Of a stretch of DNA of 64,000 nucleotides, positions 1 through 9,706 are shown piece by piece. Source of the DNA: Psychrobacter sp. Choline-02u-9 (lineage in GTDB: Bacteria; Pseudomonadota; Gammaproteobacteria; Pseudomonadales; Moraxellaceae). The position numbers were made by a program, and so were the translations under genes. The stretch covers positions 1-64,000 of the forward strand of contig NZ_PJBF01000046.1 of the NCBI RefSeq assembly GCF_002836505.1. Reading direction: 5' to 3'. Every line of letters starts with the position of its first letter. Position 1 is the stretch's first letter. The notes under the pieces were generated by a model that saw only the letters and a program-made list of their open reading frames with translations, had not been told where the DNA came from and did no database searches.

Positions 1-109
1 GAGCGTATCTGTTAATGCTTTTCTTGCCATAACTTGTATTTCTCGCATCGACTCAATAGATGCGGTATTGTAACTATTATTTAGGGCTTATCCAATTGAA
101 GACACGCCC
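1..109 (-). mobile_element. Possible edge of an insertion sequence (IS5-like), cut by the window start
   Basis: On the minus strand an ATG at 28-30 opens a frame that runs off the window and reads MARKALTDTL, which resembles the start of IS5-family transposases. About 80 bases upstream, 84-109, lies a segment with GGGC at one end and GCCC at the other that could be the terminal inverted repeat. Only ten codons are visible, there is no strong ribosome binding site, and the other end cannot be seen. The assignment is tentative; it could equally be the start of an unrelated gene. Confidence 0.35.
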
Positions 110-154
110 TAGTATTCTATAGATAACTAGCTATTAACATCCTACCTAAGTAGT

Positions 155-331
155 CTATTTATTAACATCAGCTTCTTTCGCATTGCCGCCTAGTTCATCA
201 TCTTCAAGAGGCGCGGCAGTGGTTACTTCCGCTAAGCTGTCTGGGGCAGTATGCTCACTTGGGTTGATTTCTTCTGCAAGCTTTTCAATCTCTTTTTCCT
301 GCTCGTCCATCTTGTTCAATGAATTACTCAT
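155..331 (-). CDS. Small acidic hypothetical protein (58 aa)
   Basis: The protein is short, hydrophilic and rich in Glu, Asp and Ala, with no membrane segment, signal peptide or cysteine. I do not recognise a family. The start at 331 is chosen over the upstream ATG at 379 because it follows AGGAG with a five-base spacer. Its beginning (MSNS) and acidic composition resemble the next small gene at 446-607, so the two may be related in type. No function can be inferred beyond a probably soluble, possibly disordered cytoplasmic protein. Confidence 0.5.
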   Translation of the reverse strand: MSNSLNKMDEQEKEIEKLAEEINPSEHTAPDSLAEVTTAAPLEDDELGGNAKEADVNK

Positions 332-445
332 ACTAGCTCCTGAATTATTATTTTGTGGACTAACTGTCGTTGCACTCATCGATCATAAGACGTGCAAACT
401 ATAAACGTATTAATGCCACCCTATTACAGGCGGCATATTAAAAAC

Positions 446-607
446 TTACTTGTCTTCTTTCGCGCTTTCTAAATTAGCTGCGATACGTTCTGCTGCTGCT
501 TCGCTATTTTCATTGTGATTGTCTTCAGTTTGACCTTTAAGTGCTGCTTCTGCTGAATCAGAACGTTGTTGCTCAAGTTTAGTATCGTTTGGGTTAGAGT
601 TTGACAT
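446..607 (-). CDS. Small hydrophilic hypothetical protein (53 aa)
   Basis: A complete frame from ATG at 605-607 to TAA at 446-448 encodes a 53-residue protein starting MSNSNPNDTKLEQQ and ending in AKEDK. It is rich in Glu, Asn and Ala, has no hydrophobic stretch, and is probably helical or disordered. The ATG is preceded by AAGGAAAA on the minus strand, an acceptable ribosome binding site. It lies between another tiny acidic protein and the PfpI-like gene, both on the same strand. That context weakly suggests a stress-related set, but no family is recognised. Confidence 0.55.
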   Translation of the reverse strand: MSNSNPNDTKLEQQRSDSAEAALKGQTEDNHNENSEAAAERIAANLESAKEDK

Positions 608-700
608 AATATTTTCCTTAGTTATGGTTATAAATATTAATTGTACAGAGTTAAGATTTAGTAGTACTTAATTAAATTTTTTTAGTTAGAAGCCAAAATT

Positions 701-1225
701 CTAAGATAATGCTTTATCTATGGCATCAACAAAATTAGGAATATCGTCTGGGTTACGCGAGGTAATAAGATTGCCATCTACTTGTACTGTCTTATCTACG
801 TAGTTTGCTCCAGCATTTTCTAAATCTAGTTGCAAAGTAGGATAAGCGGTAAGGGTTTTGCCTTTAGCAATACCTGTATTGATGAGAGCCCAAGGAGCAT
901 GACAAATAACAGCTAGTGGCTTTCCTGCTTCATTTATAGCATTGATAATTTGATGAGCCTTTTCGTTACCACGAATAGTATCAGCGTTGACAGTACCACC
1001 TGGTAACACCAATGCATCATAGTCAGAAACGTTAGCATCTTCTACAAAGATATCAGCAGTAAAAGTATCACTCTTATCTACGTCTTGCTGCATGGCTTGC
1101 ACTTCTTTTTTATCATTTGTTGTTATGAGAAGTGTTTTATAGCCTTTGTCTTTTAGCTGATTATTGACGTCTTCATACTCTGCTTGTTCAAAGTGGTTAT
1201 GTAGTAAAAAAGCGATCGTTTTCAT
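701..1225 (-). CDS. DJ-1/PfpI family protein (type 1 glutamine amidotransferase-like)
   Basis: The 174-residue protein has the single-domain DJ-1/PfpI fold. It shows an N-terminal beta strand with the FEQAEY segment (Glu13 and Glu16) and the nucleophile elbow AVICHAPW with Cys108 followed by His109, as in PfpI, YhbO and YraA relatives. Family members are described as cysteine peptidases, glyoxalases or deglycases acting in protein repair under carbonyl or oxidative stress; which activity applies here cannot be told. There is no signal peptide, so it is cytoplasmic. The ATG is preceded by AGAAGGAAAG, a strong ribosome binding site. It is a single gene with small acidic proteins downstream. Confidence 0.88.
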   Translation of the reverse strand: MKTIAFLLHNHFEQAEYEDVNNQLKDKGYKTLLITTNDKKEVQAMQQDVDKSDTFTADIFVEDANVSDYDALVLPGGTVNADTIRGNEKAHQIINAINEAGKPLAVICHAPWALINTGIAKGKTLTAYPTLQLDLENAGANYVDKTVQVDGNLITSRNPDDIPNFVDAIDKALS

Positions 1226-1611
1226 AACTTTCCTTCTTCTTATCTATTAGTTTTTGTGAGCCAGTATATTTTTATAAGTTAGTTTTATTATTGTTTGGCA
1301 GTACATTCTCCTTTGAACTATTTTATTTTTGTTCAAATGCGTCCTTTCTGCATTGGTTTTTACTTTTAATTGTTTATCGTTTTAGTTATTAACCTTATGG
1401 CAATTTTTTATTTTTATAATATTTGTCCGTTTTATTTTTTAACTCAGCATTCCCTATCTGATGAATCTAGAGTACAAAAAAAACAGGTTTCACCATAGGC
1501 GAAACCTGCAATAAAATGTGACGGTATGTGATTAGTGTAAACTATTAGTAAATCAAGCCAATATTAGGTGGTAGTTTCTCTATTTAAGTAGCATTGATGA
1601 AAACTTTACTA
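1226..1611. other. Intergenic region between the PfpI-like gene and truB
   Basis: This 386-base AT-rich gap holds the truB terminator (1476-1508) and, by position, the promoter of the PfpI-like gene. No open frame with a ribosome binding site is apparent. In many gammaproteobacteria rpsO would follow truB here; it is not present. Confidence 0.6.
1476..1508 (-). terminator. Rho-independent terminator after truB
   Basis: On the minus strand an eight-base-pair stem (CAGGTTTC with GAAACCTG) is followed by eight T residues. It lies about 100 bases past the truB stop and ends the rbfA-truB transcript. Confidence 0.85.
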
Positions 1612-2706
1612 TTAGCGCTGAATCAATTTCTTAGGTTGTAGACGTCCGTTTAAGCTCACAGACCCCAAACCGAGAAATTCTCCCTGCTCATTGAGTAGAC
1701 GTATATCAATAGGTATTTCATGCTCTAGGAGCTGAGGCGCATCATCAAGTCCAGTATCAGCTTTACCATTGGTGCTAGCGTTACCATCAATACCGACAGA
1801 GCTATTCTTAGACAGCTGGTCAGAAACCATTCTAGCAACATAATCCTTGAGCTTACCTGTTAGCTCATCAAATACGTTTAAGCGTTGCCCCATATGTACG
1901 CGGGCGCATTGTTCCTCTGTCAGGGTTAGCTCAGCATCGATATCAATACAAGCATCGATGGGCAGTAGCCAAGACTGACGCTCCTCTAAACTATGCCCTT
2001 CTAACGATGATAAAGCGATCGCATCATCTATGCTGAAGTTACCTACCTGTGTACGGCGTAATGCCGTCAAATGTCCTAGCGTACCTAGCTGCTTTGCAAT
2101 ATCTTCCGCTAATACACGTACGTAAGTACCTTTAGTACAAGTAACCGTTAGACTCATCTGGGTATCATCTATCATCTGTAGGTTGATTGCTTTAATCGTG
2201 ATATCTCTAGGCGGCCTATCAACCTCAATACCTGCACGAGCATATTCATACAGTTTTTTACCATCTTTTTTTAGCGCTGAATACATCGGTGGTATTTGCT
2301 GCTGAGCACCCAAAAACTGCTGTGCAATAGTCGCCAATGATGCTTCGTCAAATACGGGAATAGAAGCCTGCGTTACGATTTGGCCATCAGCATCACCAGT
2401 ATCGGTTTGACTACCTAGCAAGATAGTCGCTTGATAAGATTTATCAGCATCCAGTTGATAATGGCTAAACTTGGTGGCTTCACCCAAGCAAATAGGCAGC
2501 AGGCCAGTTGCCATCGGATCAAGCGTCCCTGTATGCCCTGCCTTTTTACTATCGTGTATCGGTGATTTAAATAAATACTTCACTTTTGACACGACTTGCT
2601 GCGAGGTCATACCTTTGGGTTTATCCACCAATATGACACCTGAAACTTTTACTTTTTCAGGTGTCATATTGGCTTTTTTATCAACTTGCTTAGACGCTAT
2701 AGACAT
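1612..2706 (-). CDS. truB: tRNA pseudouridine(55) synthase TruB
   Basis: TruB makes the universal pseudouridine 55 in the T-loop of tRNAs. The catalytic motif GHTGTLDPMATG is present with nucleophile Asp63, preceded by the DKPKGMTS segment near residue 28. At 364 residues it is about 50 longer than the E. coli enzyme. Most of the excess is a Ser/Asn/Gly/Asp-rich insertion around residues 295-330, between the catalytic domain and the C-terminal PUA-like domain (VDQ..LGLGSV). The gene starts nine bases after the rbfA stop, so the two are translated from one message. A later in-frame ATG at residue 14 is a possible alternative start. Confidence 0.96.
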   Translation of the reverse strand: MSIASKQVDKKANMTPEKVKVSGVILVDKPKGMTSQQVVSKVKYLFKSPIHDSKKAGHTGTLDPMATGLLPICLGEATKFSHYQLDADKSYQATILLGSQTDTGDADGQIVTQASIPVFDEASLATIAQQFLGAQQQIPPMYSALKKDGKKLYEYARAGIEVDRPPRDITIKAINLQMIDDTQMSLTVTCTKGTYVRVLAEDIAKQLGTLGHLTALRRTQVGNFSIDDAIALSSLEGHSLEERQSWLLPIDACIDIDAELTLTEEQCARVHMGQRLNVFDELTGKLKDYVARMVSDQLSKNSSVGIDGNASTNGKADTGLDDAPQLLEHEIPIDIRLLNEQGEFLGLGSVSLNGRLQPKKLIQR

Positions 2707-2715
2707 AATAATAAT

Positions 2716-3105
2716 TTACTCGTCATTCTCGTTTTGCTCAGTTTTAGTCACGGCCTTACTAATCAAGTCCATCATGTAGTTACCACGAGCAGTCACTTCA
2801 TCATAATGAAAACGTAGGCGCGGCGTAGTACGTGTCTTTAAGCTATGGCTTAATTCTGTACGCAAGAATCCTGCCGCTTTATTTAGTACTTTGATGCTTT
2901 CTTCATGATTGGTCTTGTTCATAGCATCATTGAGCTCAGGCTCCATGATAGTGACATAGACGTCCGCATAGCCTAAATCTGGGCTAACTTTGACGCTAGA
3001 GATCGTGACAAAACCCGTTAGACGAGGGTCATTGACTTCATCGCGAATAAGAACAGCAAGCTCACGCTGAATCTGATCCGATAATCTTTGTAAACGTTGG
3101 TTCAT
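2716..3105 (-). CDS. rbfA: 30S ribosome-binding factor RbfA
   Basis: RbfA is a small KH-domain protein that binds the immature 30S subunit near the 5' end helix of 16S rRNA, aids its maturation and is needed for growth in the cold. The 129-residue protein starts MNQRLQRLSDQIQREL and has the family's VTISSVKVSPDL and RTTPRLRFHYD segments. The neighbours infB upstream and truB downstream are the classical arrangement. A terminator-like hairpin (3183-3218) separates it from infB, so its expression may depend on readthrough or on a promoter in the 200-base gap. Confidence 0.95.
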   Translation of the reverse strand: MNQRLQRLSDQIQRELAVLIRDEVNDPRLTGFVTISSVKVSPDLGYADVYVTIMEPELNDAMNKTNHEESIKVLNKAAGFLRTELSHSLKTRTTPRLRFHYDEVTARGNYMMDLISKAVTKTEQNENDE

Positions 3106-3182
3106 GTTATTACCTTACTTTAATGGGCTTATTTTATTACTGTATAAGTCTGCTGATTAATAGATGTTGCACTGATATGTGC

Positions 3183-3218
3183 TAAAAAAGGCCTAGCAGG
3201 ATGTACCTGTTAGGCCTA
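3183..3218 (-). terminator. Terminator-like hairpin between infB and rbfA
   Basis: On the minus strand AGGCCTA, a mismatch, then CAGG, a five-base loop, CCTG, a mismatch, and TAGGCCT are followed directly by six T residues. This is a strong intrinsic terminator signature located after infB and before rbfA. It could end the infB transcript or act as an attenuator with partial readthrough into rbfA-truB. Confidence 0.8.
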
Positions 3219-3305
3219 AGTACAGCTGGATATTAGCAAAGTATCTAAAAGCTCAGCGGATTACGCATATTGCATTAATACATACTCTGCTATCGAACAA
3301 CAGCT

Positions 3306-6041
3306 TTAGATAGTACGTGCGAACTCTTGGATTTCAAAGACTTCGATCTTATCGCCAGCTTCAACATCATAGCCACGAACGGCCAAACCACATTCCATAC
3401 CAGTACGTACTTCGTTAACGTCTTCTTTATAACGACGCAATGATTGCAATTGACCAGTAAAGATAACTTGATCATCACGCAATACGCGGATAGGTTTGTT
3501 GCGATAAATTGTACCTTCGACCACCATACAACCAGCAGCAGCACCAAACTTACTAGAACGGAATACTTCACGAACGTCTGCAACACCAAGGATTTTCTCG
3601 CGATGTTCAGGAGCAAGCATACCGCTCATTGCTGATTTAACATCATCGATCAAACCATAGATTACGCTGTAGTAGCGAATATCCATGTTAGCAGTGTCTG
3701 CTTTACGACGTGCGGTAGCATCTGCACGAACGTTGAATCCTAATAGTACCGCTTCACTAGATTCTGCAAGGGTTACGTCAGACTCAGAGATAGGACCAAC
3801 GCCTGAACTAATCACTCTGACTTTTACTTCGTCAGTAGATAATTCGTTTAGGGCAGCTAGTAGTGCTTCAAGTGAACCACGTACATCTGTTTTCAGTACG
3901 ATATTCAAGAATGACACATCGCCTTGGCCCATCTGATCAAACATGCTTTCCAAACGCATGGCATTTTGACGCTCAAGTTGACGCTCACGCTCACGGTTGG
4001 TTCTAAAGTCCGCAACTTCACGAGCTTTTTTCTCATCCGTCACAACTAGGAACTCGCTACCAGCAGCAGGTGTTTCAGGCAAGCCCAAAATCTCTACAGG
4101 GATAGACGGACCAGCCGACTTGATACGTTGGCCATGCTCGTCAGTTAGTGCACGAACTTTACCATAGTGCTCACCAGCTAGAACCAAGTCGCCTTGCTTC
4201 AATGTACCTTTCTTAACTAAGACACTAACAACAGGACCACGACCTTTTTCAAGTCTTGATTCAATGACCACGCCTTGTGCAGCACCGTCTAGTGGCGCTT
4301 CTAGCTCCATTAGCTCAGCTTGTAAGCTAATAAACTCTAGTAAGTCGTCAATACCTTCACCAGTTTTGGCAGAGATACGTGCCATTGGTGTGTCACCGCC
4401 CCACTCTTCTGAGATGACTTCTTTCGTTGTCAATTCATTGAGAACACGGTCAGGATCAGCACTTGGCTTATCCATTTTATTAATAGCGACAATAATCGGC
4501 GTACCAGCAGCACGTGCATGATCAATCGCTTCTGCCGTTTGTGGCATCATGCCATCATCAGCTGCGACGACAAGTACAACAATATCAGTCGCCTGAGCAC
4601 CGCGTGAACGCATCGCACTAAAGGCCGCGTGACCCGGGGTGTCAAGGAAAGTAATAACACCGCGCTCGGTTTTTACGTGGTAAGCACCGATATGCTGAGT
4701 AATACCACCCGCTTCACCATTCGCAACTTTTGTTTCACGAATTTTATCAAGCAATGATGTCTTACCATGATCGACGTGACCCATGATGGTTACGACTGGT
4801 GGGCGTGTTTGAACGTTACTACTACGCTCATCAACGGCATCTTGTAGATCGTCTTCCACTTTGGTATCACTGACTGGTACTGGGTTATGACCCATCTCTT
4901 CAACCAGCAAACTTGCAGTTGCTTGATCAATCGTGTCTGATTCACGAGCCATTTCGCCCATTTTCATAAGTAGCTTAGTGACTTCGCGAGCTTTAACCGC
5001 CATACGCTGAGCAAGATCAGCAACTGAAATTTGCTCACTAATCTCAACATCATAGACGATTTTTTCGACAGGTTTTTCAAACTTATGCTGTGATGCTTGT
5101 GTTGAACGCAAACCGTTTTTACGGTTTTTGATCTCACGCTCATCTTGATTCTTACGACGACGACCGCGAGTACCCGTGCTATTTGCACCACGTTTGATTT
5201 CGCGACGCTCTTTTTCAAATGATTCTTCTAATGCATCACCGACCAGACCTTCAGCCAATGGTTCATCTTTACGCACTTCAGTAACAGGCTCACGGTCGGT
5301 ATATTTACCAGCCATTTTACGCATTTGCTCAAGTGTACGCTTTTGTGCTTCTTCAGCTTGAGTACGGCGGGTCTCTAATTCGATTTCACGCAGACGCGCT
5401 TCTTCTTTCTCACGAGTTTCGCGAGCTTTACGCTCAGCAGCGGTTTCCACTTTAGGCTTAGTAGCAGCAACTTTTTTCTTTGGCTGTTCTTTAGGCTTAA
5501 CTTCAACAGTGGCTTTGCTCGCTTTACCGCCTTTTTTAACGACAACTGACGTAGAAATATCATCGTTTTTGTCGTCTGATTTTTTGCTAGAGCCTAAACT
5601 TGCACGCATCGCTGCTAAGGTTGCCGCTTGACGCTCTTCCGCTTTTTTCTTAGTAGCGGCGCGTTCTTCAGCTTCTTTGGCTGCACGTTCTTGAGACTCA
5701 ACCAGAGCCTGCTCACGAGCGGCTAGCTCTTCAGCCATTTTTTCTGGATCAGGCTTTTCAAATACTTTCTTTTTACGCACTTCTACATTGACGCTCTTAG
5801 ATTTACCAGAAGAGCCGGTCACACGTGCAGTACTGGTCGTCTTAGATTTAAGACTAATACGACGCTTTTCTTGTTGACCATGACTTTGCTTTAAATACGT
5901 CACCAGCTTTTCTTGCTCAAGCTCGGTGACTAGGTCATCCTCTGCGCGAGCAGGCAGGCCAGCATCTACTAATTGCTGCTTTACAGCATCTGTAGTTTTG
6001 CCTACCATTTCTGCCAGTTCTTTGACGGTCTTATCTGCCAT
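3306..6041 (-). CDS. infB: Translation initiation factor IF-2
   Basis: IF-2 is the GTPase that brings formyl-Met-tRNA to the 30S subunit and promotes subunit joining. The 911-residue length is close to E. coli's 890. It has the N-terminal IF2_N domain ([10 protein letters not shown]), a long charged Lys/Glu/Ala-rich linker to about residue 330, a second IF2_N-like domain, the GTPase domain around residue 420 with [13 protein letters not shown] and NKMD, then the EF-Tu-like domain II, the IF2 domain and the C2 domain. It lies 148 bases after nusA in the conserved nusA-infB order. A terminator-like hairpin follows. The tRNA it uses, tRNA-fMet, is encoded upstream in the same cluster. Confidence 0.98.
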   Translation of the reverse strand: MADKTVKELAEMVGKTTDAVKQQLVDAGLPARAEDDLVTELEQEKLVTYLKQSHGQQEKRRISLKSKTTSTARVTGSSGKSKSVNVEVRKKKVFEKPDPEKMAEELAAREQALVESQERAAKEAEERAATKKKAEERQAATLAAMRASLGSSKKSDDKNDDISTSVVVKKGGKASKATVEVKPKEQPKKKVAATKPKVETAAERKARETREKEEARLREIELETRRTQAEEAQKRTLEQMRKMAGKYTDREPVTEVRKDEPLAEGLVGDALEESFEKERREIKRGANSTGTRGRRRKNQDEREIKNRKNGLRSTQASQHKFEKPVEKIVYDVEISEQISVADLAQRMAVKAREVTKLLMKMGEMARESDTIDQATASLLVEEMGHNPVPVSDTKVEDDLQDAVDERSSNVQTRPPVVTIMGHVDHGKTSLLDKIRETKVANGEAGGITQHIGAYHVKTERGVITFLDTPGHAAFSAMRSRGAQATDIVVLVVAADDGMMPQTAEAIDHARAAGTPIIVAINKMDKPSADPDRVLNELTTKEVISEEWGGDTPMARISAKTGEGIDDLLEFISLQAELMELEAPLDGAAQGVVIESRLEKGRGPVVSVLVKKGTLKQGDLVLAGEHYGKVRALTDEHGQRIKSAGPSIPVEILGLPETPAAGSEFLVVTDEKKAREVADFRTNRERERQLERQNAMRLESMFDQMGQGDVSFLNIVLKTDVRGSLEALLAALNELSTDEVKVRVISSGVGPISESDVTLAESSEAVLLGFNVRADATARRKADTANMDIRYYSVIYGLIDDVKSAMSGMLAPEHREKILGVADVREVFRSSKFGAAAGCMVVEGTIYRNKPIRVLRDDQVIFTGQLQSLRRYKEDVNEVRTGMECGLAVRGYDVEAGDKIEVFEIQEFARTI

Positions 6042-6189
6042 TTATTATCACCTACTGTCTATTATTTGCTATATGTTCAATTCAGTTGTTGGCTACAAAT
6101 GATTGGGTTAAGGCTGATACTTATAAATAGATATCAGCGCTTTATTCTCAATAGCATATCACCAAAAGACAGCGATATGCAGTTACCGC

Positions 6190-7674
6190 TTATTCATCGA
6201 ACCAAGATTCCCGAGCTTTCATGATGAGTTTTCCTGCAGTTTCAGAGTCTAATCCTTCGATATCTTCTAGATCGAAGACGGCTTGTTCTGCCAAGTCATC
6301 AACAGTAATGATGTCTTTTTGCGCCATTTTATAAGCCCAACTGACTGTCATACCTTCAAGCTCTTGAAGCTCTTGACTTGGCTCTTTCATGTTCTGTTGT
6401 TTGACCAGTTCATCAGCGATGACGACTTCTTTAGCACGCTCTTGAATCATATCAATCGCTTCATCGTCTAGACCTTCGATATCATAGAAAGTCTCAACTG
6501 GTACATAGGCCACTTCTTCGATACTGGTAAAACCAATATCAACCAATGCCTGTGCTAAATCTTTATCTACTTCTAGGCGCTCATAGAATAATTCAATAAA
6601 CGCTTTCGATTCGTTTTGTTGACGTTGCTGATACTCTTCTTCGAGCATCATATTAAGCTTATAGCCCGTTAACTCAGACGCTAGACGTACGTTTTGACCT
6701 TGTGAGCCAATAGCACGTGCCAATTGATCATTGGTGCTAAAGATAATATCTGCTGTTTGCGTATCTTCATCTAAAATGATACTGCTTACGTCAGCAGGCT
6801 CTAGAGAGCTGATGATAAACTGGGCAGGATCATCTGACCATACCACCACATCAATACGCTCACCGTCTAACTCTTGCTGTACTGCTTGGATACGTGTACC
6901 ACGCATACCGATACAGGCACCAACTGGATCGATACGATGATCGTTAGTCTTCACGGCTATTTTAGCACGAGTACCTGGTAGACGAGCGACATTACGAATT
7001 TCGATAATTTGTTCTGCAATCTCAGGCACTTCTTTTTGCATCAGTGCTGATAGCATTTCAGGATGTGTGCGAGATAACAGTAACTGGGCACCTCGGTTTT
7101 CACGGTTTACATGGTACAAGATAGCGTTAATACGCGATTTTGCACGTAGTTGTTCGCGTGGCAACATTTGATCACGTGACAAATAACCTTCGGCATTGTC
7201 ACCCAAATCAATAATGTACCCATCACGAGTCTGTTTTTTGACTTCGCCATACATCATCTCACCAACACGTGGCTCGAAAGCATCTGCAACTAGTGCACGC
7301 TCAGCTTCACGAATTTTTTGGATGATGACCTGTTTGGCTTGAGTAGCAGCAATACGACCAAATTCGATTGATTCAATTTGCTCTTCTTTAATATCACCAA
7401 TTGACCATTCTTCTTGATCAAGATCGGTGATAGCAAGCTGACAAGCTGGCATTTCATGGTCTTCATCTGCAACCACTGTCCAGTAACGATAAGTATCGTA
7501 ATCGCCAGTTGCACGGTCGATTGCTACCCGTACAGCCACTTCTGGCTGCTCGGTATATACTTTTTTCTTAGTCGATACCACTAAAGCGTCTTCAATTGCT
7601 TCAAAGATATCTTCAGGATTTAAGCCCTTTTCATTACTGACAGTTTCTACTACCGTTAAGATTTCACGACTCAT
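6190..7674 (-). CDS. nusA: Transcription termination/antitermination factor NusA
   Basis: NusA binds RNA polymerase and nascent RNA and modulates pausing, intrinsic termination and antitermination. The 494 residues match the long gammaproteobacterial form. They comprise an N-terminal RNA polymerase-binding domain, an S1 domain (around 135-200), two KH domains (including GACIGMRGTRIQ and IGSQGQNVRLA), and two C-terminal acidic helix-hairpin-helix repeats (EVAYVPVETFYDIEGLD and DLAEQAVFDLEDIEGLD). It lies between rimP and infB on the same strand. In relatives this operon is autoregulated through NusA; the sequence alone does not show this here. Confidence 0.98.
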   Translation of the reverse strand: MSREILTVVETVSNEKGLNPEDIFEAIEDALVVSTKKKVYTEQPEVAVRVAIDRATGDYDTYRYWTVVADEDHEMPACQLAITDLDQEEWSIGDIKEEQIESIEFGRIAATQAKQVIIQKIREAERALVADAFEPRVGEMMYGEVKKQTRDGYIIDLGDNAEGYLSRDQMLPREQLRAKSRINAILYHVNRENRGAQLLLSRTHPEMLSALMQKEVPEIAEQIIEIRNVARLPGTRAKIAVKTNDHRIDPVGACIGMRGTRIQAVQQELDGERIDVVVWSDDPAQFIISSLEPADVSSIILDEDTQTADIIFSTNDQLARAIGSQGQNVRLASELTGYKLNMMLEEEYQQRQQNESKAFIELFYERLEVDKDLAQALVDIGFTSIEEVAYVPVETFYDIEGLDDEAIDMIQERAKEVVIADELVKQQNMKEPSQELQELEGMTVSWAYKMAQKDIITVDDLAEQAVFDLEDIEGLDSETAGKLIMKARESWFDE

Positions 7675-7805
7675 GCTATACCTGTCCTATCATTTTTTAA
7701 TTGACTTAAATTTTATAATTTGGGTGCTGCTATTATATAGTTGCTATAAGCCACATAAGCTATTGGAAGATAAAACTGTCTATAAACAGTTACCCTAGTA
7801 AAAAT

Positions 7806-8306
7806 CTAGGCATCTTCATAAATCAAATTGGCTTTATCAATATTACTTAGTGCAATCTCAAACTGCTCGCCATCACTTGACGTCAGTTTTAAAGAGTTTT
7901 CATCAATACTATCTAAAGTGCCTGTGGCTTTACGACGTTTTTGATCACCTGTACCGATAGCTTGAATCAGACGCAAGCTCACAGTTTGACCAACATACGC
8001 ATGCATTTGCTCATCTGAGAAAAACGCACGATCAAAACCAGGCGAAGATACTTCTAAGATGTACTCACCAGCGATAGGATCATGAACTTCTAAGATACCG
8101 CTTACTTGGTGATTTACTGCCGCGCAGTCTTCAATCGTTACTTGTTTATCTTGGGCTTGCTCTTCTGGCAATGCCTCAATATAGATACGTAGTAAAGAGC
8201 GACGACCTTGTGGCGCAAACTCGATACCCCATAGTGATACATCACAAGCGGCCACAGCAGGGGCAATAATATTAGTCAGTTCTGCAACTTTAGTCGAAAG
8301 CTTCAT
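7806..8306 (-). CDS. rimP: Ribosome maturation factor RimP
   Basis: RimP binds free 30S subunits and is needed for their efficient assembly. The 166-residue protein has the N-terminal alpha/beta domain with the typical RRSLLRIYIE and EVSSPGFDRAF segments, and a C-terminal SH3-like barrel. It is the first protein gene of the rimP-nusA-infB cluster. It is separated from the upstream tRNA genes by a terminator (8685-8713), so its promoter should lie in the 378-base gap between them. Confidence 0.95.
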   Translation of the reverse strand: MKLSTKVAELTNIIAPAVAACDVSLWGIEFAPQGRRSLLRIYIEALPEEQAQDKQVTIEDCAAVNHQVSGILEVHDPIAGEYILEVSSPGFDRAFFSDEQMHAYVGQTVSLRLIQAIGTGDQKRRKATGTLDSIDENSLKLTSSDGEQFEIALSNIDKANLIYEDA

Positions 8307-8684
8307 AATCTCTTTGTATTTTCCTATTCACTTATCTATCGTACTTAATAAACCGTATTAAAGATTGACTCTTATCTATATATAGCAATCTTATAATGAT
8401 CAGAATCACGGTCAGTATATAATTTTAAATCACAAATATATGATACATATTGTGCATTTATATAGGGACGAGCGTAAAAAACATCAAGCTCGGCCAAACA
8501 ATGCTTTTATTATTTATAAAGCACTACTATCGATAAAAGTATGAGGAATAAAAGATAGTGTTGCTTAAGAAGCATCGTGCCGGTAGCGGCCGATGATGAC
8601 CAGTGACGAGTAATATCGTACTCTATAGACTTAGAGCTTAGCATAAGTAGGATAGATACCGCGATAACACTGACCTTCAGATAC
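8307..8684. other. Intergenic region upstream of rimP
   Basis: The gap of about 380 bases is AT-rich and holds the presumed promoter and leader of the rimP-nusA-infB operon. I see no gene in it and could not pick out a convincing promoter. Confidence 0.5.
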
Positions 8685-8713
8685 AAAAAAACCCACAAAC
8701 ATAATGGTGGGCT
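8685..8713 (-). terminator. Terminator after tRNA-fMet
   Basis: On the minus strand AGCCCAC and GTGGGTT pair around a loop of about ten bases and are followed by a run of seven T. The site begins about 45 bases past the tRNA 3' end, so the tRNA transcript probably ends before rimP. Confidence 0.75.
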
Positions 8714-8758
8714 AATCGGTACTGACAAATTTAGTGTACAAAACATCAGTATAAAAAG

Positions 8759-8835
<77 letters not shown>

Positions 8836-8851
8836 TCAATCTAGAACGCAT

Positions 8852-8880
8852 ATTATAGGGAGGTTTTGTAGAAGTGTCAA
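8852..8880 (-). promoter_or_regulatory. Perfect sigma-70 promoter for tRNA-fMet
   Basis: On the minus strand TTGACA (complement of 8875-8880) and TATAAT (complement of 8852-8857) are separated by exactly 17 bases. Both hexamers match consensus fully. Transcription would start about ten bases before the tRNA 5' end, as expected for a strong stable-RNA promoter. Confidence 0.9.
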
Positions 8881-8958
8881 TACTTTTTTTAAATTAATTA
8901 TAAAATAAGTATTATCTGCTAAAAATCCAACCTGACGCTATGCTACGTCTGTAAAACT

Positions 8959-9042
8959 TGGTGCGATTGGGGGGACTTGAACCCCCACAGCTTTCGCCAC
9001 CACCCCCTCAAGATGGCGTGTCTACCATTCCACCACAATCGC
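8959..9042 (-). tRNA. leuU: tRNA-Leu (GAG)
   Basis: The 84-nt type II tRNA has a seven-base-pair acceptor stem (GCGATTG with CAATCGC), a long variable arm, an encoded CCA and the anticodon loop TTGAGGG, giving anticodon GAG. Its position between secG and the initiator tRNA matches leuU in E. coli. No consensus promoter is seen immediately upstream, so it may be cotranscribed with secG. Confidence 0.96.
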
Positions 9043-9183
9043 ATTGTACTGCTCTGTCTCTATCGTCCAGTCTATAATCAATGATGCTTAAGGTAGGCAT
9101 CTATAGAATAGGAGTTGCGAAAACAGGAAAGCATTGTAAATCTAACCTACCAAAATAGCAAGCGCTGCCTACTTAAAAGAGGG

Positions 9184-9492
9184 TTACTCAGGATTTTGAG
9201 TCAATGGACGCGGCGTTTGCGGTGCTGAAACTGGCGCATCTAGACGAAACTGATCTTCTGCTTGCTTACGAGCATGAACAGCAAGTGTCATACTCGTAAT
9301 AAAAAATATGACCGTTAGTACTGCCGTAGCACGCGTCAAAAAGTTAGCAGTACCTGCTGCGCCAAATACTGTACCTGATGAACCGGCACCAAAAGAAGCT
9401 CCAGCGTCTGCCCCTTTACCATGCTGTATCAGAATCAAGCCGATCATGGCAATGGCCACAATAATATGCAGGGCTAATATAAACGTAAACAT
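9184..9492 (-). CDS. secG: Preprotein translocase subunit SecG
   Basis: SecG is the small third subunit of the SecYEG channel and assists SecA-driven export. The 102-residue protein has two transmembrane helices (residues about 2-20 and 50-70) separated by the conserved QHGKGADAGASFG loop, and a hydrophilic tail. It lies between tpiA and tRNA-Leu, the standard order in gammaproteobacteria. The ATG at 9490-9492 follows AGAGG on the minus strand. Confidence 0.95.
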   Translation of the reverse strand: MFTFILALHIIVAIAMIGLILIQHGKGADAGASFGAGSSGTVFGAAGTANFLTRATAVLTVIFFITSMTLAVHARKQAEDQFRLDAPVSAPQTPRPLTQNPE

Positions 9493-9706
9493 GGTGGCCT
9501 CTTTTGCCGCGTAATGACGACTGATAACGGAAAATAAAACGTAAGGTTAATAGAATGACAATCGGCATGATCAAATGCCAGATCGACTATATAAATAAGG
9601 CGCATTGTACACGATTGCAAGGGCAGTGTTAAACCTACTTTTACTAACCGATAAAACCATACTGTCTATAAGCTATGATCTTGATATCTGAGCGTTATTT
9701 ATTCAT

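Noticed and set aside
4729-4744. TGTTTCACGAATTTTA inside infB as a parS site
   Set aside because: Only one half-site matches; the second half is absent.
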